DNA of 64,000 bases. Origin: Bacillus sp. FJAT-26390. Its GTDB lineage: Bacteria; Bacillota; Bacilli; Paenibacillales; Paenibacillaceae. Numbering within the stretch: position 1 is the stretch's first letter; each line of letters opens with the position of its first letter. Shown here piece after piece: positions 22,453-30,754 of this stretch. Location: NCBI RefSeq assembly GCF_001682865.1, contig NZ_MAQX01000002.1:135596-199595 (forward strand), written 5' to 3'. Made by a program: the position numbers and the translations under genes. Under the pieces are notes generated by a model that was not told the origin of the DNA, did not search any database, and saw nothing but the letters and a program-made list of their open reading frames with translations.

Positions 22453-23451
22453 TCATCCTTCCGCACTTGCCGCAAACGCCGCTCTGCTCTTATCCATGAA
22501 CCCCTTCAGCTTAACCCTTAAGCTATCTAGCCGCTCCCCAACATCAGAGGCTGAAAGCTCTTCGACCGAGCGCAGCAGCTTCGCAAATCCGAGAAGCTCA
22601 TCGATCCGCTCAAATAGCTTCATCTGGCCCAGCATATCTTCAGAAAGTTCCGTTTCCTGCTTATACCCGTTCATGAATGCCATCACGCGATAGTCGCTCA
22701 AATCGATTCCATCATCCGACAGATCACCAAGCGCATACGCAATATCAGCCGCATACCAATGCATACAACAATCGTCAAAATCAAGAATTCCGATTTCTCC
22801 GTCCTTCCACCGATGATTGTCCAGCTCAAAATCATAATGGATCAAGCCGTAATTGCTGTTATCCATAGGAAGCTCTTCTGCCTGCTTCATGCAGCGCATA
22901 AGTTCCGACCTAGCTGCCTTCTCTTCAGCAGGCAAAACATCCAGCGCGTGCTCTAACAGCTCCCTCCAGCTAGGGCGGGACGCCGTAAGCTGTTCTGGCG
23001 CACTCTTCATAGCCTCATGCAGCTGTCCAAGAGCGCTTCCCCAATCATAAAACTGCTTCTCATCCAGCTCATCCAGCTCAAGATGCTCGCCAGGCATCGC
23101 TTCAAATACGACGGCATGATAGGTACCGAGCTCACTTTCAACCGTCTCGATAAATTGCCCATTCGTAGACATAACCGGCTGCGCCGTCTTAAGCCTTCTC
23201 TTACCCATATAAAGAACCACGTCGAGCTCAGACTTAATCATAGCAAGCTCTCTTTCCGATGCCACGTTAAACCGCAGGTAAAATTCACAGCCCTCACGCC
23301 GAAAAATAAATACAAAGTTAGCGCTGGCACGCCAGAAAAATACCGTTCCCTCATCGTAGCCCCAGCGCTCCAAAATCTGATTCGCAAGCGGGCTTCTCCA
23401 GCCGCCATCCACCGTATCCAACACTGTTCTCATTGTGCTTAACTTCATCAT
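22453..23451 (-). CDS. Phosphotransferase of the APH/choline kinase fold
   Basis: The 332-residue protein has the aminoglycoside-phosphotransferase fold: an N-lobe nucleotide part (FYLRFNVASERELAMIKSEL), the catalytic GLIHYDFELDNHRW (about 205-218; H-x-D-x-x-x-x-N) and ILDFDDCCMHWYAADIAY (about 225-242; D-x-D). Family members phosphorylate choline, sugars, homoserine or aminoglycosides; this subfamily (YerI/SrkA-like) has no known substrate. CGGAG precedes the ATG at 23451. Two terminators and a likely leader or ncRNA lie upstream, so expression may be controlled by transcription read-through. Confidence 0.82.
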   Translation of the reverse strand: MMKLSTMRTVLDTVDGGWRSPLANQILERWGYDEGTVFFWRASANFVFIFRREGCEFYLRFNVASERELAMIKSELDVVLYMGKRRLKTAQPVMSTNGQFIETVESELGTYHAVVFEAMPGEHLELDELDEKQFYDWGSALGQLHEAMKSAPEQLTASRPSWRELLEHALDVLPAEEKAARSELMRCMKQAEELPMDNSNYGLIHYDFELDNHRWKDGEIGILDFDDCCMHWYAADIAYALGDLSDDGIDLSDYRVMAFMNGYKQETELSEDMLGQMKLFERIDELLGFAKLLRSVEELSASDVGERLDSLRVKLKGFMDKSRAAFAASAEG

Positions 23452-23512
23452 AGGCAAAAACTCCGTTTTTCATTTGGGTGAAACGGTTGCCCCGCACATC
23501 GCTAAGAACAGC

Positions 23513-23543
23513 AAAAAAACCGCAGGAAATAACGCTCCCGCGG
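23513..23543 (-). terminator. Rho-independent terminator (second of two)
   Basis: On the minus strand CCGCGGGA pairs with TCCTGCGG (one G-T pair) and is followed by TTTTTTT. It is 60 nt before the phosphotransferase start. Confidence 0.8.
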
Positions 23544-23555
23544 CTTTGCAGCAAA

Positions 23556-23590
23556 ACAAAATAAAAGTCTAGGCATACCTGCGCCTAGAC
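23556..23590 (-). terminator. Rho-independent terminator (first of two)
   Basis: GTCTAGGC pairs with GCCTAGAC on the minus strand around an 8-nt loop and is followed by TTTTATTTTG. Confidence 0.75.
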
Positions 23591-23717
23591 CTCGCTTTAT
23601 CCTGCTGTCATCGGACTTCCGACCTTAGGAGTGAGGGGCAACGAAATGAATGTGTAACGACTGTATTCCGGTTTCCGTTCATCATCGTATTTTGCTCACT
23701 CCCTTCGGCATTTGTTA
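23556..23717 (-). ncRNA. Candidate small RNA or structured leader with its own promoter
   Basis: A near-consensus promoter (TTTACA, 17 bp, TATAAT) starts transcription near 23717 and two terminators follow at 23590-23556 and 23543-23513. In between there is no protein frame with a ribosome binding site. The RNA can form a long stem: GGGAGTGAG (23703-23695) with CTCACTCC (23635-23628), enclosing about 60 nt, and a small hairpin TCGGA-AG-TCCGA. It does not match riboswitch motifs I know (T-box, SAM, c-di-AMP, glycine, lysine, preQ1). It is either a free-standing RNA of about 160-200 nt or a leader controlling the phosphotransferase gene. Confidence 0.6.
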
Positions 23718-23722
23718 TCGCT

Positions 23723-23751
23723 ATTATAGCCTGCCGGCCATCATTTGTAAA
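23723..23751 (-). promoter_or_regulatory. Strong sigma-A promoter of the candidate ncRNA
   Basis: TTTACA (23751-23746) and TATAAT (23728-23723) are 17 bp apart. The promoter begins 13 bp after the stop codon of the GbsR gene. Confidence 0.8.
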
Positions 23752-23764
23752 TATTTTCCTTACG

Positions 23765-24322
23765 CTATTCCTCTTGCGGTATAAAGTTATAAATATCTCC
23801 GCTCTCAAAGGAATCGATTAAACGATCCAGCCATCTATAATACTTTAAAGCCTCTTCAAGCTTTTGCGTATCATTCTCAAGCACCTCAAGAAACGCTTGA
23901 TCGCCCTCGTACTGCTGCTTAAGCGCATCGATTTCCTTCATGGAACGCTTTAAGGCGCTCATGTTCTGCTCGGCTGCCTTCCTCCATTTAATAGAGAAAA
24001 AATCCGTGAAATTTTGATGCCAATTCGGCTCGACCTCGTACAAATCTTTTCTTGAGCCCTTGCCCCATACTTTATTTATCATCTTCAAGTCATGCAGCGT
24101 ACGCATGCCCGTACTCATGGACGTTTTGCTCATGCCCATCGTCTGGCTCATCTCATCTAGTGTAACCGGCTCACGATTAAAGTACATATTCCCGTATAAA
24201 TGACCAATAGATAACGTGATGCCGTACAAATCCATGTTCTCACCAATTGATTCAATCACCCGGCGACGCGTGTTTTGCAGCTTTGTGAGCTGCTCTTCCG
24301 TTAATGCTGCAAGTTCATTCAT
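23765..24322 (-). CDS. gbsR: GbsR/MarR family transcriptional regulator
   Basis: The 185-residue protein has a GbsR-type winged helix (about 25-95; GITLSIGHLYGNMYFNREPV, MSQTMGMSKTSMSTGMRTL) and a helical C-terminal region. GbsR represses choline uptake and glycine betaine synthesis genes in B. subtilis and is released by choline; related OpuAR/OpcR proteins control Opu transporters. It is divergent from the opuA operon over a 240-bp gap with an inverted repeat, which makes it the likely osmotic or choline-dependent repressor of that transporter. Confidence 0.88.
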   Translation of the reverse strand: MNELAALTEEQLTKLQNTRRRVIESIGENMDLYGITLSIGHLYGNMYFNREPVTLDEMSQTMGMSKTSMSTGMRTLHDLKMINKVWGKGSRKDLYEVEPNWHQNFTDFFSIKWRKAAEQNMSALKRSMKEIDALKQQYEGDQAFLEVLENDTQKLEEALKYYRWLDRLIDSFESGDIYNFIPQEE

Positions 24323-24413
24323 GTCGTTCCTCCTGAGGAGTGTCGTTCCCCTATCAATCCTACATCAATTATTGTAATCAAATGGCTGTCCATATGTAAA
24401 GAAAGCTTTTGGG

Positions 24414-24442
24414 TTGAAAAAGGGAGTTATCAAGAGTATACC
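24414..24442 (+). promoter_or_regulatory. Possible distal sigma-A promoter of the opuA operon
   Basis: TTGAAA (24414-24419) and TATACC (24437-24442) are 17 bp apart. The -10 overlaps the left arm of the inverted repeat at 24441-24484. Confidence 0.4.
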
Positions 24443-24484
24443 GTATGTAAAGTACGTAAAGTTATAACTGTACAAAGTATACGG
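24441..24484. promoter_or_regulatory. Inverted repeat, candidate GbsR operator
   Basis: CCGTAT-N6-TAC (24441-24455) and GTA-N6-ATACGG (24470-24484) mirror each other. The repeat lies between the two candidate promoters of the opuA operon, where a divergent GbsR-type repressor would act. Confidence 0.5.
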
Positions 24485-24497
24485 AGACTCACGCCTT

Positions 24498-24527
24498 TTG
24501 ACCTTTACAATGATAACCAACTAGACT
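24498..24527 (+). promoter_or_regulatory. Possible proximal promoter of the opuA operon
   Basis: TTGACC (24498-24503) and TAGACT (24522-24527) are 18 bp apart; the -35 is strong and the -10 weak. The start would be about 30 nt before the ATG of opuAA. Confidence 0.45.
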
Positions 24528-24562
24528 TATGGGAGTCGAAATATTCCACAAGGGGGCACAAC

Positions 24563-25771
24563 ATGGCGATTATAGAAGCCAAGAGGCTAACCAAGATTTT
24601 CGGAGCCGATCCGAAAAAGGCGATCCCGCTGCTGGATAAAGGATGGTCTAAAGAAAAGATTTTTGCAGAAACGAAGCTTACTGTTGGGGTCAACCAAGCT
24701 AGTTTCTCCATTGAAGCAGGACAAATATTTGTTATTATGGGCTTGTCCGGCAGCGGCAAGTCAACACTTGTTCGCCTGCTTAACCGATTAATTGAGCCAA
24801 CGCTCGGCCAAGTGCTGTTTAATGGGACGGATGTGCTTCGCATGTCACCTGAGCAGCTTCGGAAGTTTAGAAGAAAAAATGTAGGCATGGTTTTTCAAAA
24901 GTTCGCGTTGTTTCCGCATCGCACCGTCATTCAAAATATTGAATACGGACTAGAGGTGCAGGGCATCGACAAGAAAAAACGCAGAGAAATGGCAATGAAT
25001 TCGCTGGAGCTTGTTGGCTTGAAGGGCTGGGAGAACAGCTACCCTGACCAATTAAGCGGCGGCATGCAGCAGCGTGTAGGCCTTGCAAGAGGGCTTGCCA
25101 ACGATCCCGATGTTCTGCTTATGGACGAAGCATTCAGCGCGCTTGATCCGCTTATTCGGAAGGATATGCAGGATGAGCTGCTAGAGCTCCAATCTAAAAT
25201 GAAAAAAACGATCGTATTTATTACGCATGATCTGAACGAAGCACTTCGTATCGGCGATCAAATCGCGTTGATGAAGGACGGCAGCATCGTTCAAATCGGA
25301 TCTCCAGAGGAAATATTGATGCAGCCTGCCAACAAATACGTTGAACGGTTCGTCGAGGATGTAGATCTATCCAAAGTATTTACAGCTTCGCATGTTATGA
25401 TCAAACCCGAGACGATCACGATCGAAAAGGGTCCACGCGTTGCTTTGCAATTTATGAGAGACCGCGGTGTCTCAAGTCTCTACGTCGTTGACAAAGGCAT
25501 GCGGCTGCTAGGCGTAATTACGGCCGAGGACGCAGCTAACGCCATTAAAAACGGATTAAAGCTTGAAGAAGTAATGGAGCGTGAAGCGCCTTCCGCCCTT
25601 CCGGACACTCTGCTTAATGAATTGTTTGAATTAATGAGCAATTCGAAATTCCCCGTATCCATCATTGATGACAAAGGACGCCTGAAGGGCATCGTCATCA
25701 AAGGCGCAGTTCTGGCCGCATTAGCCGGAAATACCGTACTAGAGGCTGGTGATCGTAATGAATCTGCCTAA
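24563..25771 (+). CDS. opuAA: Glycine betaine/proline ABC transporter ATP-binding protein (OpuAA)
   Basis: The 402-residue protein has an ABC ATPase with Walker A GLSGSGKST (about 60-68), signature LSGGMQQRVGLARGL (about 170-184), Walker B VLLMDEAFSALDP and the H-loop FITHDLNEAL, followed by two CBS domains (about 280-395) that in this family sense ionic strength. It powers uptake of compatible solutes. AGGGGG precedes the ATG. It overlaps the next gene by 14 nt and is the first of three transport genes, divergent from gbsR. Confidence 0.95.
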   Translation: MAIIEAKRLTKIFGADPKKAIPLLDKGWSKEKIFAETKLTVGVNQASFSIEAGQIFVIMGLSGSGKSTLVRLLNRLIEPTLGQVLFNGTDVLRMSPEQLRKFRRKNVGMVFQKFALFPHRTVIQNIEYGLEVQGIDKKKRREMAMNSLELVGLKGWENSYPDQLSGGMQQRVGLARGLANDPDVLLMDEAFSALDPLIRKDMQDELLELQSKMKKTIVFITHDLNEALRIGDQIALMKDGSIVQIGSPEEILMQPANKYVERFVEDVDLSKVFTASHVMIKPETITIEKGPRVALQFMRDRGVSSLYVVDKGMRLLGVITAEDAANAIKNGLKLEEVMEREAPSALPDTLLNELFELMSNSKFPVSIIDDKGRLKGIVIKGAVLAALAGNTVLEAGDRNESA

Positions 25772-26594
25772 AATCCCATTAGCTGACTGGATCGAATGGC
25801 TCGAATCATGGCTCGAAGCTCATTTGGACCCGTTCTTCCAATTAATCCGTACCGTCGTTGGCGAAACCGTAAACGGACTGGATACAGCGCTCAACTTTTT
25901 TCCTGCGCTAGTGTTAATTCTTATATTCACTTTTTTAGCGTGGTACATTGGCAAGTGGAAAATGGCTTTATTTACACTTATCGGACTGCTTATAATCGAA
26001 AATCTCGGCTTATGGAGCCAAACGATGCAGACGCTAGCGCTCGTTTTAACCGCGGCCTTCATATCGGTGTTAATCGGCGTTCCAGTAGGCATATTATGCG
26101 CCCGCAACGCCACCGTCCAAAAAATCGTTACGCCTGTGCTTGATTTCATGCAGACGATGCCAGCATTCGTTTACTTGCTGCCTGCCGTTACCTTCTTCTC
26201 GCTCGGCGTAGTTCCTGGCGTCATCTCATCGATCATATTCGCGATACCGCCAACGATTCGTCTGACGAACCTCGGCATTCGCCAGGTGCCTGAAGAATTA
26301 GTGGAAGCAGCGGATGCCTTTGGCTCAACGCCAATGCAAAAGCTGTTTAAGCTTCAGCTTCCTATTGCTATGCCGACCATTATGGCTGGTATCAATCAGA
26401 CCATTATGCTTTCGCTCTCAATGGTCGTAATCGCCTCTATGATCGGGGCGCAAGGCGTTGGCGCATACGTTTATCGCGCCGTTACGCAGGGGAATACCGG
26501 TGTCGGCTTTGAAGCCGGCCTTGCCATCGTTATATTAGCGATTATTTTGGATCGCCTGACGCAGCAGGTCATTCGCAAAAGCAAAACGACTTAA
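25758..26594 (+). CDS. opuAB: Glycine betaine/proline ABC transporter permease (OpuAB)
   Basis: The 278-residue protein has an amphipathic N-terminal stretch and about six membrane segments. The ProW-type coupling motif is present: RQVPEELVEAADAFGSTPMQKL (about 178-199, with E-A-A-x-x-x-G). The ATG at 25758 is within the end of opuAA, so translation is coupled; an upstream GTG has no better support. Confidence 0.93.
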   Translation: MNLPKIPLADWIEWLESWLEAHLDPFFQLIRTVVGETVNGLDTALNFFPALVLILIFTFLAWYIGKWKMALFTLIGLLIIENLGLWSQTMQTLALVLTAAFISVLIGVPVGILCARNATVQKIVTPVLDFMQTMPAFVYLLPAVTFFSLGVVPGVISSIIFAIPPTIRLTNLGIRQVPEELVEAADAFGSTPMQKLFKLQLPIAMPTIMAGINQTIMLSLSMVVIASMIGAQGVGAYVYRAVTQGNTGVGFEAGLAIVILAIILDRLTQQVIRKSKTT

Positions 26595-26663
26595 ATGGTT
26601 ATAAAAAAATGAATAATTGGAATTCGCAGCTTGCTTGCTGTGCAAACTTTAAGGAGTGATTTT

Positions 26664-27533
26664 TTGAATTTCAAAAAAATGAGTATCATTGTAGCAGCCG
26701 TTATGGCATTTGCACTGGTGGCCGGATGCTCCTCTTCCGGCGGAAGCAGCAACAAAAAAGTGACGCTTGCTTATGTCGCTTGGGATTCCGAGATTGCAAG
26801 CACCTATGTCGTAAAAGAAGTGCTTGAGCAAAAGCTTAATTACAACGTTGAACTGATGCAGGTTGACGCTGGTCCGATGTGGGCCGGTATTTCCGATGGC
26901 AGCGCGGATGCAATGGTAGCTGCTTGGCTGCCTACGACGCATGCTTCCTATGTTACGAAGTATAACGGCAAATACGATGATCTAGGACCTAACCTTGAAG
27001 GTACAAAAATCGGTCTTGTCGTTCCAAAATATATGGATGTTAACAGCATTGAGGAGCTGACCGATGTGGTTGGCGATACGGTGGACCATACCATTATCGG
27101 CATCGAGCCGGGCGCCGGCCTTATGATGTCGACAGAGAAAGTAATGGATGAGTACAAGCTGCGGGACAAATGGACGCTGCTCGAAAGCTCCTCCGCCGCG
27201 ATGACGAAGCAGCTTGAGAAAGCTTATGCGAACAAAGAGCCGATCGTTGTTACAGGCTGGACGCCGCACTGGATGTTTGCCAAGATGGATCTCAAATATT
27301 TGGCAGACCCCAAAAATGTATACGGCGGCGACGAGCAAATTCATACGATCGCGCGTAAAGGGCTTAAGGACGATCAACCGGAAGCTTTCGCTTTCCTAGA
27401 TCAGTTTAACTGGACGCCGGACGATATGGCAGCTGTCATGATTAAAATTCAAGAAGGCGAGACGCCTGAAGCAGCAGCCAAAGCATGGGTTGAACAAAAT
27501 GCAGATAAAGTTGCAGCTTGGATTAAAGCCTAA
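26664..27533 (+). CDS. opuAC: Glycine betaine-binding lipoprotein (OpuAC)
   Basis: The 289-residue protein begins with a lipoprotein signal (FKKMSIIVAAVMAFALVAGC; lipobox LVAGC, cysteine at about 22), followed by an OpuAC substrate-binding domain with the aromatic-cage residues in AYVAWDSEIAS and TGWTPHWMF. AAGGAGTGA lies 5 nt before a TTG at 26664, which is the likely start; the next ATG is five codons later. It delivers betaine to OpuAB and is anchored to the outer face of the membrane. Confidence 0.92.
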   Translation: MNFKKMSIIVAAVMAFALVAGCSSSGGSSNKKVTLAYVAWDSEIASTYVVKEVLEQKLNYNVELMQVDAGPMWAGISDGSADAMVAAWLPTTHASYVTKYNGKYDDLGPNLEGTKIGLVVPKYMDVNSIEELTDVVGDTVDHTIIGIEPGAGLMMSTEKVMDEYKLRDKWTLLESSSAAMTKQLEKAYANKEPIVVTGWTPHWMFAKMDLKYLADPKNVYGGDEQIHTIARKGLKDDQPEAFAFLDQFNWTPDDMAAVMIKIQEGETPEAAAKAWVEQNADKVAAWIKA

Positions 27534-27543
27534 CCATAAGAAA

Positions 27544-27574
27544 AAGCAGAGCGATTTCCGCTCTGCTTTTTTTT
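27544..27574 (+). terminator. Rho-independent terminator of the opuA operon
   Basis: AAGCAGAGCG pairs perfectly with CGCTCTGCTT, loop of 5, followed by eight T residues, 10 nt after the opuAC stop. Confidence 0.92.
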
Positions 27575-27605
27575 GCTATCAACAGCTATTTTTCTTTCTC
27601 TTCGT

Positions 27606-28706
27606 TTAATCCAAACAATAAGGCTGCAAGCCAAGCGGCAGCGGTGCCGGACGTTCACAAGTGCTTTTCATCACATAATGCGCGCCTTGCTCCGATGCGT
27701 CATGGAAGCCATGCATCGCTTCAAGCACATGATACGCAAGCTCGCCGTTCGCGCGGTGCTTGCGGCCGGTTTGAATCGCTTTGGCCATATCGGCTGCGCC
27801 TACGCCGCGTGCGTTTTCTGTATAGCCGTAAGCTAGCGGAATATCCGACCATTCGTTCGAGCCCGCTCGCCAAATTTTGATTTGTCCGCCAAAGCCGTTC
27901 GGATCTGGAACAAGCAGCGTGCCTGCACTGCCGTATACTTCGATGCGTGGCAGCATAGAGCCGCCTTTCACGTCAAAGCTAGTCAGCAGCGTTCCGATCG
28001 GACCGGATGCAAAATCCATCACGCCTGCGATATGCGTCGGTACTTCTACTTTTACCTGCTGACCATACTTCGGCTTGCTTGTAATCGTCCTCTCCGGAAA
28101 GGAGATGCGTGCCGAGCCGGTTACGCGGGTAATAGGTCCAAGCAGCGCAACGAGTGCGGTTAAATAATAGGGTCCCATATCAAACATTGGGCCGCCGCCT
28201 TTTTGGTAATAAAACTCGGGAGCTGGATGCCAGGATTCATGCCCGCCGCAGACCATGAATGCAGTTGCGCCGATTGGCGTGCCGATCCAGCCATCCTCCA
28301 GCAGCTTAATGCTCGTCTGAATGCCGCCGCCAAGGAAGGTATCCGGCGCGCTTCCGACATAAAGACCTTTTTTTGCCGCAAGCTCCAGCACCTGCTGAGC
28401 CTCCTCGCGCGTTACGGCAAAAGGCTTCTCCACGTATACATGCTTGCCTGCCTCAAGAGCCTGCAAGCAAACCGAAGCATGCGCCTGCGGGATGGTCAGA
28501 TTAATAATCATTTGAATATCCGGGTCAGCGAGCAGCTCCTCTACCGAGCAGCCGCGAACGCCAAATTCCTCGCCTTTCGCTCTTGCCCGTTCCACATCCA
28601 AATCCGCGCAAGCGACTACCTGAAGCGCATCGAAGCGATTGCCATTTTCAAAATAAATGCCGCTAATATTACCCGTTCCAATAATGCCTGCTTTAATTTT
28701 GTCCAT
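27606..28706 (-). CDS. Gfo/Idh/MocA family oxidoreductase
   Basis: The 366-residue protein starts [19 protein letters not shown], an NAD(P)-binding Rossmann fold, with the catalytic EKPFA lysine motif at about 94-98 and a C-terminal dimerisation domain. The family oxidises or reduces sugars and inositols. The ATG at 28706 fits the family start better than the ATG 33 nt upstream and has GAGGGATGG in front. It is the last gene of a LacI-ordered cluster with ThuA and a second oxidoreductase. Confidence 0.9.
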   Translation of the reverse strand: MDKIKAGIIGTGNISGIYFENGNRFDALQVVACADLDVERARAKGEEFGVRGCSVEELLADPDIQMIINLTIPQAHASVCLQALEAGKHVYVEKPFAVTREEAQQVLELAAKKGLYVGSAPDTFLGGGIQTSIKLLEDGWIGTPIGATAFMVCGGHESWHPAPEFYYQKGGGPMFDMGPYYLTALVALLGPITRVTGSARISFPERTITSKPKYGQQVKVEVPTHIAGVMDFASGPIGTLLTSFDVKGGSMLPRIEVYGSAGTLLVPDPNGFGGQIKIWRAGSNEWSDIPLAYGYTENARGVGAADMAKAIQTGRKHRANGELAYHVLEAMHGFHDASEQGAHYVMKSTCERPAPLPLGLQPYCLD

Positions 28707-28753
28707 TTTCGCCCATCCCTCGTCCCATATCCTATTCATTTTATAATTCCGTT

Positions 28754-29476
28754 TTAAAGCTGATTATCTGCCATGCCGCTATAAGCCGAAGCTTTAGCAC
28801 CCGCCTCTAACGCTTTAGCCTTGCCTTCCGCACACCATAAGAAGCCGCGTCGCATAAGCTCCTTAACGGTTGGAATATCGATAATATTAGCCTGATGGCC
28901 AAGCGAGTTATAATAAACGCGTCCAACGCCCCAGCGCTTCGTCCATACAACCGGCATATCCACCGCTTTATTAAGCGAATGAGGTCCAGGCGACAGCGGG
29001 AAACGTGTAGTCGCGAGCACTTCGACCGCAGGGTCTACATGCAAATAATATTGCTCGGAGCTTACGACAAAATCTTCGATGCCTTCAGTAAGCGAGCTTG
29101 ACGAGTTATTTATGTTAACCGTATATTCAAGGCCGTCATTGCCCGGATGCGCAACCCATTGGCCCCCGGTCATAAACTGCCAATCCACGTTTTCACGGAA
29201 TGCGTCGCACATGCCGCCATGGCAGCCAGCAAGACCTACGCCGCTTTGAACGGCTGCTGATACGTTATCAACGAGTTGCTGCTCTATTCGTGCCATCGTC
29301 CACACCGGTACGATTAGATCAAGCCCTAGCAGCTTCTCCGCGTCCGCGAACGCCTCAAGCGTATCGGATACCTCTACCTCAAAGTCTTCTGCAGCCAGCA
29401 CCTCGCGAAAAATTTCGGCTACTTCCTTAGGCTGATGTCCATCCCAGCCGCCCCATACGATCAAAGCTTTTTTCAT
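28754..29476 (-). CDS. ThuA domain protein (trehalose utilisation-like)
   Basis: The 240-residue protein has a class I glutamine-amidotransferase-like fold in which the nucleophile elbow reads [13 protein letters not shown] (about 81-93), with [11 protein letters not shown] and a C-terminal [12 protein letters not shown]. ThuA proteins act with ThuB-type Gfo/Idh dehydrogenases in catabolism of trehalose-like or 3-keto sugars. It lies between two such dehydrogenases, which supports a joint sugar pathway. No signal peptide is seen. Confidence 0.88.
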   Translation of the reverse strand: MKKALIVWGGWDGHQPKEVAEIFREVLAAEDFEVEVSDTLEAFADAEKLLGLDLIVPVWTMARIEQQLVDNVSAAVQSGVGLAGCHGGMCDAFRENVDWQFMTGGQWVAHPGNDGLEYTVNINNSSSSLTEGIEDFVVSSEQYYLHVDPAVEVLATTRFPLSPGPHSLNKAVDMPVVWTKRWGVGRVYYNSLGHQANIIDIPTVKELMRRGFLWCAEGKAKALEAGAKASAYSGMADNQL

Positions 29477-29522
29477 TGCTTTTCCCTACCTCTCCGTTGC
29501 TCATCTTCATTCATTGCTTCTC

Positions 29523-30686
29523 TTACGATAGTTCGCTTATTGCAACCCAGCGGCGTTCTGCAATCGAGCGATCAACCGCCTCGAGCACCTCTTGGCATTT
29601 CACGCCATCTACAAAGTTAGGAACGGGCTGGCGATCCTCAGCGAACGCCTGCATCAGCTCGTGGACCTCATGCGTGAACGTATGCTCGTAACCGATCGTA
29701 TGACCCGCCGGCCACCAAGCATCCATGTAAGCATGCGATGGGTCCGTAGCAAGGACGCGGCGGAAGCCCTGAACATCCTCGGCATCATCGGTAAAATAAA
29801 CCTGAAGTTCATTCATCCGCTCAAAATCAAATTTGATGCTTCCTTTGCTGCCGTTAATTTCAAAAGCATTCGTGCAGCGATGACCGGCTGCAAAGCGAGT
29901 TGCCTCGAAGCTGCCGAGCGCGCCATTCGCAAATCGAGTCATGAACAATGTCGCATCATCAACCGTTACCTGGCCGCGTGGACCGTCCTCGCTCCCTTTG
30001 GCGCTAAGTCCCGTCATAGCAGCAGCGATCGGCCGCTCCTTGATGAACGTCTCGTTCATTCCGATTACCTCGTTGAACTCGCCGACAAGGAAGCGTGCCA
30101 TGTCAATCAAATGCGCCCCAAGGTCGCCATGGGAGCCGGAGCCTGCAATTTCTTTCTGAAGGCGCCACACGAGCGGAAAGCTCGGGTCAATGATCCAATC
30201 CTGAAGAAACACGGCGCGGAAATGGTAGATTTCGCCGATACGGCCATCCGAAATAAGCTTTTTCGCCAGCTGAACGGCGGGTGCGAATCGGTAGTTGAAG
30301 CCAACCATATGCTTCACGCCAGCCGCCTCCGCCGCTTCAAGCATTTCACGCGAATCCTCAAGCGTCAGCGCGAGCGGCTTCTCACAGAACAAATGCTTGC
30401 CTGCGGCTGCCGCAGCGAGCGCGATTTCCTTATGAGCATCGCTTGGCGCATTAATATCGATCAAATCGATGTCGTCGCGTTTCACGAGCTCCCTCCAATC
30501 GGTTTCCGAGCTTTCCCAGCCGAACTGCGCCCGCGCTTGCTCCAGCCCCTCTGGATCGCGACCGCAGATCGCCTTCATCTCCGGCTTAATCGAATTCGGA
30601 AAAAACATCGGAAGCGCGCGATAAGCATTGCTATGCGCCTTGCCCATAAATTTATAGCCGACCATGCCAACTCTTACTTTATCCAT
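29523..30686 (-). CDS. Gfo/Idh/MocA family oxidoreductase
   Basis: The 387-residue protein starts MDKVRVGMVGYKFMGKAHSNAYRAL with the NAD-binding glycine loop in an altered GYKFMGKAH form, followed by CEKPLAL (about 95-101) and NYRFAPAVQLAKKLI. This subgroup (IolG/ThuB/YcjS-like) is close to dehydrogenases that form 3-keto sugars. It is the first enzyme gene after the LacI regulator, 68 nt downstream. Confidence 0.9.
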   Translation of the reverse strand: MDKVRVGMVGYKFMGKAHSNAYRALPMFFPNSIKPEMKAICGRDPEGLEQARAQFGWESSETDWRELVKRDDIDLIDINAPSDAHKEIALAAAAAGKHLFCEKPLALTLEDSREMLEAAEAAGVKHMVGFNYRFAPAVQLAKKLISDGRIGEIYHFRAVFLQDWIIDPSFPLVWRLQKEIAGSGSHGDLGAHLIDMARFLVGEFNEVIGMNETFIKERPIAAAMTGLSAKGSEDGPRGQVTVDDATLFMTRFANGALGSFEATRFAAGHRCTNAFEINGSKGSIKFDFERMNELQVYFTDDAEDVQGFRRVLATDPSHAYMDAWWPAGHTIGYEHTFTHEVHELMQAFAEDRQPVPNFVDGVKCQEVLEAVDRSIAERRWVAISELS

Positions 30687-30754
30687 AGAAACCCGCCTCT
30701 CACAAGCGTAAACGGCTAGCGTTCCGCGATTGAATTTTTATGCCAAAAAACGGC

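Noticed and set aside
23556..23717. c-di-AMP, T-box or SAM riboswitch as identity of the RNA
   Set aside because: GCCGAAGGG resembles a short part of the c-di-AMP motif, but the other conserved blocks (for example GACAGCTAACTCCG) are absent, and no T-box AGGGTGGNACCGCG or S-box elements are present.
29592..30719. 375-codon plus-strand frame opposite the Gfo/Idh gene
   Set aside because: Mirror frame of a conserved dehydrogenase; composition and lack of a start signal mark it as a shadow.
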